Source: Antarctobacter aquimaris (GTDB taxonomy: Bacteria; Pseudomonadota; Alphaproteobacteria; Rhodobacterales; Rhodobacteraceae). From it: 64,000 nt of DNA. Below, in pieces: positions 58,940 to 64,000 of this stretch; position 1 is the first letter of the stretch; each line of letters begins with the position of its first letter. Location of the stretch: NCBI RefSeq assembly GCF_900184945.1, contig NZ_FXYF01000020.1:1-64000 (forward strand), given 5' to 3'. Below the pieces are notes generated by a model that made no database searches, was not told the origin of the DNA, and worked only from the letters and a program-made list of their open reading frames with translations. Both the position numbers and the translations under genes were made by a program.

Positions 58940-59519
58940 CGTCCTGTCCGAACGGCTGCGCGGCCCGTTCCGGGACGCGGCCGAGGCGGTGTTCTACCAT
59001 GGCTCCACCCCCTGGGAGGTGGACGAGGCCATGGAAGCCTTCGGCTTTGCCAGGGGGCCGTTCGCGGCGGAGGACATCCTGGGGCTCGACCTCGCATGGG
59101 AGCGGAGGCGGGACGGCGGCCCGCCGATCCTGCGCCGCATGATGGAGCTGGGCAAGCTGGGCCGAAAGTCGGGCGCGGGCTGGTATCGCTACCCGGGCGG
59201 CGGCGGCAAGGTCGAGGATCCCATCGTTGCCGATCTCGCGCTGGAAGAGGCGCATTTTCACCGGGTTGCCCGGGTGGATTATGCGGAGGCGCAGATCCGC
59301 GAGCGTCTGCTGGCGGCGCTGATCGTCGCTGCGCGTGGGCTGCTGGCCGAAGGCTATGCTGCGGCAGAGATCGACCGGGCCGCAATCGCGGCGCTGGGGT
59401 TTCCGGCGGAGCGGGGCGGGCCGCTGGTCTTTGCCGCGACCATGGGCGCGGACTGGACCGACCGCCTGATCGAGAGGGTCCGGGACGAAGGCCGGGTGCC
59501 TTTGCCGCCGAGGACATGA
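58932..59519 (+). CDS. Truncated 3-hydroxyacyl-CoA dehydrogenase, C-terminal domains only
   Basis: A 195-residue protein matching the tandem C-terminal 3HCDH domains of FadB-type enzymes: DEAMEAFGFARGPFAAEDIL with LGRKSGAGWYRYPGG, then GLLAEGYAAAEIDRAAIAAL with GFPAERGGPLVFAATMGADW. The NAD-binding N-terminal domain and the catalytic His-Glu pair are absent. Start TTG overlaps the boxR stop by 8 bp, so it is a deliberate coupled gene or a remnant kept in place. Catalysis alone is unlikely. Confidence 0.75.
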   Translation: MADVLSERLRGPFRDAAEAVFYHGSTPWEVDEAMEAFGFARGPFAAEDILGLDLAWERRRDGGPPILRRMMELGKLGRKSGAGWYRYPGGGGKVEDPIVADLALEEAHFHRVARVDYAEAQIRERLLAALIVAARGLLAEGYAAAEIDRAAIAALGFPAERGGPLVFAATMGADWTDRLIERVRDEGRVPLPPRT

Positions 59520-59622
59520 CCTGACGCCGATGTCGGCAGCGATACGCCGAGGTCGTGCGCGCAGGGGCTGCGGTCCGCATTGCGCGTTTGCCGTGGGGCA
59601 GGGCGCTGGCTATCGTCGCGCC

Positions 59623-60534
59623 ATGGTTTTTTCGGAGCAAACCGGCCGGGGTTCCCGGTCCCCGGGCACAGGGTCCCGTCATGGCCGCCGCGCGCTGGTG
59701 GCTGCCGTCCTGGCCGGGCTGCTGGCCGGCTGCGCCGCCCCGCCTCTGTCCGACGCGCCTGTGCCGGATCGTCCTGCGGCCGAAATCCTGTCCGGCTGCT
59801 GCACCGGCGATCTGCCCTATCCCGACTGGCTGATCCGTCTGGCGGACGCCAATGTCGAACCGATCCGCGCGGTGGGCAAGATCCAGTTCCGCCCCGGGCG
59901 GATGACCCGCCAGCCCGAACTGGCCGCGCTGCTGGAGTCGGAACTGCGCCCGCTGGACATGCTGTTCTTTCATTCGGACAACCGCGTCTCGGGCCACCTG
60001 CTTCCGGGGCAGTTCACCCATGGCGCGGTCTACGTCGGGTCGGAGGCCAAGCTGCGCGCCGCCGGCCTCTGGGACCTGCCCGCGCTGCGGCCCTGGCAAG
60101 GGCATATCCGGGGCGGGGCGGTCTACCTCGAGGCGGTGGACGGCGGTGTCCGGCTGTCGCCGCCGGGGATCGTGCTGGACACCGATGCAGTGGTCGCCCT
60201 GCGCCCGCGCGGGATCGACCGGGCAGTGTCGCTGCGCCGGGGGCTGGCGCAGATGGGGGTGCCCTTTGACATGCATTTCGACGCCGGGGACAGGTCACAG
60301 CTGTTCTGCGCCGAACTCATCGCGCTGATGCTCCCCGAGGCGGAACTGCCGCGGACCCCGGTGCATGGCCGCGTGACGATCCTGCCCGATGCGGTGGTCG
60401 CCGGGGTGCTGACACGCGATCTGCCCTTTCAGCTGGTCGGCTATGTCGAGGCGACGCCGGGCGGCGGCGCGCGGGTGCAGCCGCCGCAACTGCTGGCCTG
60501 GCACATCCGCCGCGCCTGGCCTGGGGCGCGCTGA
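59623..60534 (+). CDS. YiiX/YebB-like permuted papain-fold lipoprotein
   Basis: A 303-residue envelope lipoprotein. The signal peptide ends in the lipobox LLAGCA with Cys at about residue 37, after a twin-Arg-containing n-region. The domain has LRPLDMLFFHSDN, a catalytic-His strand QFTHGAVYVGSE and a downstream Cys in SQLFCAELIALM. This is the order of permuted NlpC/P60-type (YiiX) amidohydrolases. Substrate unknown; lipids or peptides of the envelope are usual suspects. Start 59623 gives a sensible signal peptide. Confidence 0.75.
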   Translation: MVFSEQTGRGSRSPGTGSRHGRRALVAAVLAGLLAGCAAPPLSDAPVPDRPAAEILSGCCTGDLPYPDWLIRLADANVEPIRAVGKIQFRPGRMTRQPELAALLESELRPLDMLFFHSDNRVSGHLLPGQFTHGAVYVGSEAKLRAAGLWDLPALRPWQGHIRGGAVYLEAVDGGVRLSPPGIVLDTDAVVALRPRGIDRAVSLRRGLAQMGVPFDMHFDAGDRSQLFCAELIALMLPEAELPRTPVHGRVTILPDAVVAGVLTRDLPFQLVGYVEATPGGGARVQPPQLLAWHIRRAWPGAR

Positions 60535-60555
60535 GACGCGCCCCAGGCGACAGGG

Positions 60556-61962
60556 TCAGTTGAGGTCTTCCAGCAGGCGGCCGTGGCGCCGTGTTTCTTC
60601 GATCACCGCACCGAAGGTCTTGAACCCGCGCGCCTCGAGCATGGGCAGCATCCGCACCAGCACCTCGGCGGTGGCCTGCGCGTCGCCCAGGGCGGTGTGT
60701 CGCAGCGCCTCTGGGATGGTGACGTCCAGCCGCTCGCAGAGCGCGTCCAGCGTATGCGTCTCGGAGGCGCCGAACAGCACCGCCGAGATCAGCACGGTGT
60801 CGAGGATCGGGTGATCCCAGACCACGCCCATGCGCCCCTTGTGCCGTTGCAGAAACGCCATGTCGAAGGGCGCGTTGTGCGCCACGATCACGGAATCCCG
60901 CGCAAAGGCGTGGAACTGCCGCCCGGCGCGGGCAATGTCGGGCTTGCCCTGCACCATCGCGTCCGACACCTTGTGCACCTTGGTGGAGGCGGGCGGGATC
61001 GGGCGGCCGGGGTTGACCAGCTGGTCAAAGCGTTCGCTCGCGACGATGCGGCCGTTCACCACCCGCACCGCGCCGATCTGCACGATCTCGTCCTTGTGCG
61101 GCAACAGGCCGGTCGTCTCGGTGTCGAAGACGGTGAAGGTCAGCCGCCGCAGGGGCTGGTCGTCGATGGCGCGGCCGCTGCGGGCCTCCATCAGGTCGAA
61201 ATCGTAGACCAGCGGGCGCGCCGCCTCGGGCGGGATCTCGATATGGGCGGCGTCGATCACCATCATGTAGCCGCCGCCCTGCATCGGTTTCAGCCGCGCG
61301 TCGTAGCTTTGCTGCCCGTCGAGGCCCATCAGGGTGCGGGTGATCTCCTTGCCGGTCTTGTCCAGTGCGGTGCGGGCGGCCTTGAGGTCGGCGGGGTCGA
61401 AATAGTCCACCAGGGGCGCGTTCAGGCGCGGCATGGCCTGCTGGGCCAGGATCTCGGCGGCCTGGCCGTCATACAGAACGATCTGGTCGTCGGCGTTGAT
61501 CAGCAGGGTGGCGACGGGGATTTCCGTCAGCAGCGCGGTCAGCCGGGCCTTTTCCGCCTCGAGCCGGCTGGTTTCGGCGGCGATGCGCTCGGCGGTGGTG
61601 ACGTTGCTGTCCGACAGCGCGGCGGTGATCGCGTTGGCGGCCGGGGCCAGGTCGCCCAGGTAGCGCGCCGCTTCGGCGTCGATCTCGCAGGTGAGGCCGG
61701 CATGGGCGCGCACCCGCAGGGTCGCGGACAGACGCTCGATCGGCTTGGCCACGTTCTCGTCGAACAGCAGCCAGACCCCGGCGGTCAGCGCGACCAGGCC
61801 GAGGACGGAGAGAATGCCGGCGAAGACAAAGCCGTTGGTGACACTGGTGGACAGCGCCCGGGCATGTCCCGCCCAGAGCGCGCCCACGACAAGCGCCGCG
61901 CCGCCCAGCGCGAGCAGGCAGAAGAACAGGAAGATGCGCAGGCGGAGACTGAGCCGGGTCAT
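60556..61962 (-). CDS. Membrane-anchored PAS-exonuclease fusion (DEDDh, DnaQ-like)
   Basis: A 468-residue protein: two transmembrane helices (about residues 9-30 and 43-67), a HAMP-like linker, a coiled-coil segment, a PAS-like domain (about 145-250) and a C-terminal DEDDh 3'-5' exonuclease domain (about 285-455). Exonuclease motifs are FDTETTGLLPHKDEIVQIGA, HNAPFDMAFL and HTALGDAQAT. Similar proteins are commonly encoded beside DUF294/CBS proteins and acetate-type symporters, suggesting signal-controlled nucleotide or RNA turnover at the membrane. 4 bp after the small membrane gene. Confidence 0.87.
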   Translation of the reverse strand: MTRLSLRLRIFLFFCLLALGGAALVVGALWAGHARALSTSVTNGFVFAGILSVLGLVALTAGVWLLFDENVAKPIERLSATLRVRAHAGLTCEIDAEAARYLGDLAPAANAITAALSDSNVTTAERIAAETSRLEAEKARLTALLTEIPVATLLINADDQIVLYDGQAAEILAQQAMPRLNAPLVDYFDPADLKAARTALDKTGKEITRTLMGLDGQQSYDARLKPMQGGGYMMVIDAAHIEIPPEAARPLVYDFDLMEARSGRAIDDQPLRRLTFTVFDTETTGLLPHKDEIVQIGAVRVVNGRIVASERFDQLVNPGRPIPPASTKVHKVSDAMVQGKPDIARAGRQFHAFARDSVIVAHNAPFDMAFLQRHKGRMGVVWDHPILDTVLISAVLFGASETHTLDALCERLDVTIPEALRHTALGDAQATAEVLVRMLPMLEARGFKTFGAVIEETRRHGRLLEDLN

Positions 61963-61966
61963 CGGG

Positions 61967-62467
61967 TCAGGCCTCCGCGCAGGCGGTCTTCACGACGGGA
62001 TCGTCCGCGCCGACATCGCGCCACAGAGGCGGCGAACCGTCGCCCAGCACCGGGTCGGCGCGGCGGTGGCCGACGCAGTCGACCATGACCTGGACGATCT
62101 TCTTGCCCTTCCAGCGGTCGTAGAAATAGACGTTCACCATGTAGAGCCCGCCGGTTTCGGCATTGGCCAGCCGGTTCGCGGTGTCGACCGCGACAAAGCG
62201 TTCGGTCACCGGGACGGCGTAGCTCCAGGGCCGCCAGAAGGCGCTGGTGGGCACGGCCTGCGCCACCGTCAGCCCGGTGGGCAGGTTGCCGGCGGTGCGG
62301 CTGTACCAGCTGTATTCCAGCGAGGCGGTGGCCAGGATCATCGCCCCGCCCGCACCCAGCGGCATGGCCCAGCGCGGCAGCCGCCCGCCGGACAGCCGCG
62401 ACAGGATCAGCATGAGTCCCGCACCGGCAAAACCGGCCGCGAAGACCCCGATCAGTTCCAGAAACAT
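61967..62467 (-). CDS. Small membrane protein of unknown function
   Basis: A 166-residue protein with an N-terminal hydrophobic helix (about residues 3-22), a second at 33-50 and a soluble C-terminal part with aromatic residues and two Cys (VDCVGHRR; KTACAEA at the end). Not recognised. It lies between the DUF294/CBS gene and the PAS-exonuclease gene on the same strand, 4 bp from the latter, so it is probably part of the same unit. Confidence 0.75.
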   Translation of the reverse strand: MFLELIGVFAAGFAGAGLMLILSRLSGGRLPRWAMPLGAGGAMILATASLEYSWYSRTAGNLPTGLTVAQAVPTSAFWRPWSYAVPVTERFVAVDTANRLANAETGGLYMVNVYFYDRWKGKKIVQVMVDCVGHRRADPVLGDGSPPLWRDVGADDPVVKTACAEA

Positions 62468-62511
62468 GGCTCCTCCCTTCCCACGTGGTCCCGGCCTCGG
62501 GGGCAGCGGTC

Positions 62512-62532
62512 AAATTCCTTGGCAAGGAATTT
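62512..62532. terminator. Perfect palindrome (10-bp arms) downstream of the DUF294 gene
   Basis: AAATTCCTTG, one central G, then CAAGGAATTT. It forms a hairpin from either strand. It stands in tandem with a second palindrome 2 bp away. Confidence 0.65.
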
Positions 62533-62533
62533 G

Positions 62534-62556
62534 CAAAAGTCCTGTCAGGACTTTTG
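62534..62556. terminator. Perfect palindrome (11-bp arms), tandem with the previous one
   Basis: CAAAAGTCCTG, one central T, then CAGGACTTTTG. It ends 11 bp from the DUF294 stop; on the minus strand it is met first and gives an A-flanked stem with a T-rich end. Likely terminator or attenuator before the small membrane-protein gene. Confidence 0.65.
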
Positions 62557-62567
62557 TCGCGCCCCTG

Positions 62568-64000
62568 TCAGCCGAGCATGCCCTTGCCATGACCTAGCGC
62601 CGATTGCAGCGTCTTGACCACGACAAAGGCGTCGCGCAGGTGGCTGCGTTCGAAATCCGACAGGTCGGCCGGGGCAAGATAGTTGTCCGGCGCGCCGCCC
62701 GCCTTGATCTGGCGCGCCTGGTGTTCCAGCCGTGTCTCGGCGATCACGTCGTAGGCGTCGATCAGGCTTTGCCCCCCCGAAGTGCTGAGCACGCCGGCCC
62801 GCACCGCCGCTTCCAGCCGGGCGCGGGTGTTGACCTCGGTCAGCTTGCCTTGCAGCGCATAGACCCGCCCAAGGTCGACCACCGGCACGACGCCGTTGTG
62901 CTTCAGGTCCAGCCGGTTCTTGTGCTCGCCCGAGCGGATCGTGGCGAAGCCGCGCAGCAGGCCCAGCGGCGGCGTGTGCTTGAGCGCGTTCGAGGTCATG
63001 TGCGCGACGAAGATCGAGTTCCTGGCCGCCCGCGCCAGCGTGCCCTCCTGCAACTGGTCGAACAGCGCCGCGGCGCCGCCGATCGGGCGCAGGTCGAACA
63101 TGACAGACGCCAGCATCTGCGCCTCGGGCGAAGGCTTGGCGATCCAGCTGTCGAAGTAGCCGCGCCAGACCCGCAACGGCTGGCGCCATCGCGCGTTCGT
63201 GGCCATCATGTCGCCGGGGCAGTAGACATAGCCGCAGGCGTCCAGCCCGTCGCAGACAAAGCGCGCGAGGTCCTCGAAATAGGGCATCTGCGCCTCGGTC
63301 ACCGCGTCGTCGAGGATCAGCACGTTGTCCTGGTCGGACACGCCGGTCTGCTCCTGCCGGCCCTGGCTGCCGCAGGCGGCCCAGAGGTAGGGCTCCGGCG
63401 GCGGGCCGATCTGCGCCTCGGCCAGCGCCAAAAGGCGGCGGGTGGCGGTGTCGGCGATGTCGGTGATCAGCCGCGTGACCACCTCGTGCCGGTTGCCGCC
63501 GGCCACCAGCTGCACCAGCAGTTGCGGGATGCGGGCGGTGACCCTGGCCATCTCCGACGCGTTGCCGGCGCGGGCGATCTCGGACACCAGTTCGGCCGAG
63601 GTCATCGCCTGAAAACGGGTCAGGTCGGTCTGGGTGACGATGCCCACCAGCCGCCCGCCCTCGGTCACCGGAACGTGGCCGATGCGGCGCTCCATCATCA
63701 TGTGCAGCACGTCCGAGCCGATTGCCGAGGGCGGCAGGGTCAGCGGCGATTTGGTCATGATAACGGAGACGGGCGTGTCGTAGGGCAGGGCGCGGGCGAC
63801 GACCTTGCCGGACAGGTCGCGGATGGTGGCGATCCCCTGCAGCTGGTCGCCCTCGGTCACGCAGATCGACGACACGTGGCGGTCGCTCATCAGGCGCGCG
63901 GCCTCCTGCACCGGGGTATCGGGGGTGCAGGTCAGCGGGTTCTGCGCCATCAGCGTCTCGACCCGGCTGGTCGTCAGGTCGGCGCGCTTGGCCCTGGCCG
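62568..64000 (-). CDS. DUF294 nucleotidyltransferase-like protein with CBS domains (partial)
   Basis: 478 codons to the window edge, with no stop upstream; the start lies beyond 64000. Visible from N to C: two CBS repeats (RVETLMAQNPLTC..., MTKSPLTLPPSAIGSDVLHM), then a GlnD-like nucleotidyltransferase domain with GSQGRQEQTGVSDQDNVLI, and the DUF294 C-terminal helical domain. Full-length relatives (~600 residues) add an N-terminal cyclic-nucleotide-binding domain, expected outside the window. Adenosyl ligands would be sensed by the CBS pair. An internal ATG at 63950 is not the true start. Confidence 0.9.
   Translation of the reverse strand, partial: ARAKRADLTTSRVETLMAQNPLTCTPDTPVQEAARLMSDRHVSSICVTEGDQLQGIATIRDLSGKVVARALPYDTPVSVIMTKSPLTLPPSAIGSDVLHMMMERRIGHVPVTEGGRLVGIVTQTDLTRFQAMTSAELVSEIARAGNASEMARVTARIPQLLVQLVAGGNRHEVVTRLITDIADTATRRLLALAEAQIGPPPEPYLWAACGSQGRQEQTGVSDQDNVLILDDAVTEAQMPYFEDLARFVCDGLDACGYVYCPGDMMATNARWRQPLRVWRGYFDSWIAKPSPEAQMLASVMFDLRPIGGAAALFDQLQEGTLARAARNSIFVAHMTSNALKHTPPLGLLRGFATIRSGEHKNRLDLKHNGVVPVVDLGRVYALQGKLTEVNTRARLEAAVRAGVLSTSGGQSLIDAYDVIAETRLEHQARQIKAGGAPDNYLAPADLSDFERSHLRDAFVVVKTLQSALGHGKGMLG

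Noticed and set aside
1-64000. CRISPR arrays, tRNA or rRNA genes, insertion sequences, prophage
   Set aside because: No spaced direct repeats, no cloverleaf or rRNA sequence that I could recognise, and no transposase or integrase.

Overview
The window is a high-GC stretch of alphaproteobacterial chromosome, most like the Rhodobacteraceae (Roseobacter/Paracoccus group). The grounds are the dense GC-rich coding, a bhcRABCD cluster, TTT and TRAP transporters, a Hint-domain protein and a DUF294/CBS plus membrane-exonuclease pair. I saw no rRNA, tRNA, CRISPR array, insertion sequence, integrase or phage gene. The first ~250 bases include a run of 20 C and look like a contig edge. The last gene (DUF294/CBS) runs off the right end.

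Layout. 0.2-4.3 kb: single metabolic genes (DHDPS-superfamily enzyme, LysR, cupin, GST, methyltransferase). 4.5-10 kb: a complete peptide/nickel-type ABC importer operon (OppABCDF order, minus strand). 10.2-18.6 kb: an eight-gene minus-strand operon encoding a Ser/Thr kinase, an FHA protein, a PP2C phosphatase, three dynamin-like P-loop proteins (one with a broken P-loop), a roadblock-like protein and an unknown protein. It has one sigma70-like promoter and mostly overlapping genes, and it is my best candidate for an undescribed system. 18.8-22.8 kb: an unknown protein, DedA with a partner, a TPP enzyme and a Hint protein.

22.9-39.9 kb looks like a C2-acid assimilation island. The beta-hydroxyaspartate cycle genes bhcR and bhcABCD (glyoxylate to oxaloacetate) are followed by a glutamine-synthetase-like enzyme and an Fe-type alcohol dehydrogenase. 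Next come a ScfR/RamB-type regulator divergent from a tripartite tricarboxylate (TTT) transporter, an AAE3-like oxalate-CoA ligase, a PanE-like reductase (the family that includes oxalyl-CoA reductase) and a glyoxylate/hydroxypyruvate-type reductase. Together these suggest oxalate uptake and reduction to glyoxylate feeding the beta-hydroxyaspartate cycle. 39.9-43.3 kb holds Gfo/Idh/MocA dehydrogenases, a small monooxygenase and an AHL-lactonase-like hydrolase.

43.8-59.5 kb is an aerobic benzoyl-CoA (box) island: a TRAP transporter, an SDR, feruloyl-CoA synthase, benzoate-CoA ligase, an alpha/beta hydrolase, DUF309, boxC, boxB, a 54-residue four-cysteine protein, boxA, a 4HBT thioesterase, the HTH-shikimate-kinase regulator BoxR and a truncated 3HCDH protein. 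Seven TGCA-N6-TGCA-like sites, each containing a -10-like hexamer, lie in front of the transporter, benzoate-CoA ligase, boxC and boxR and outline a BoxR regulon. BoxD is not in the window. 59.6-64 kb: a lipoprotein with a permuted papain-like fold, a membrane-PAS-exonuclease fusion, a small membrane protein and the partial DUF294/CBS gene.

Non-coding structure stands out: a ~206-nt nested inverted repeat at 31403-31608, a 15-bp perfect hairpin between bhcB and bhcC, tandem palindromes at 62512-62556, and two families of short dispersed intergenic elements.
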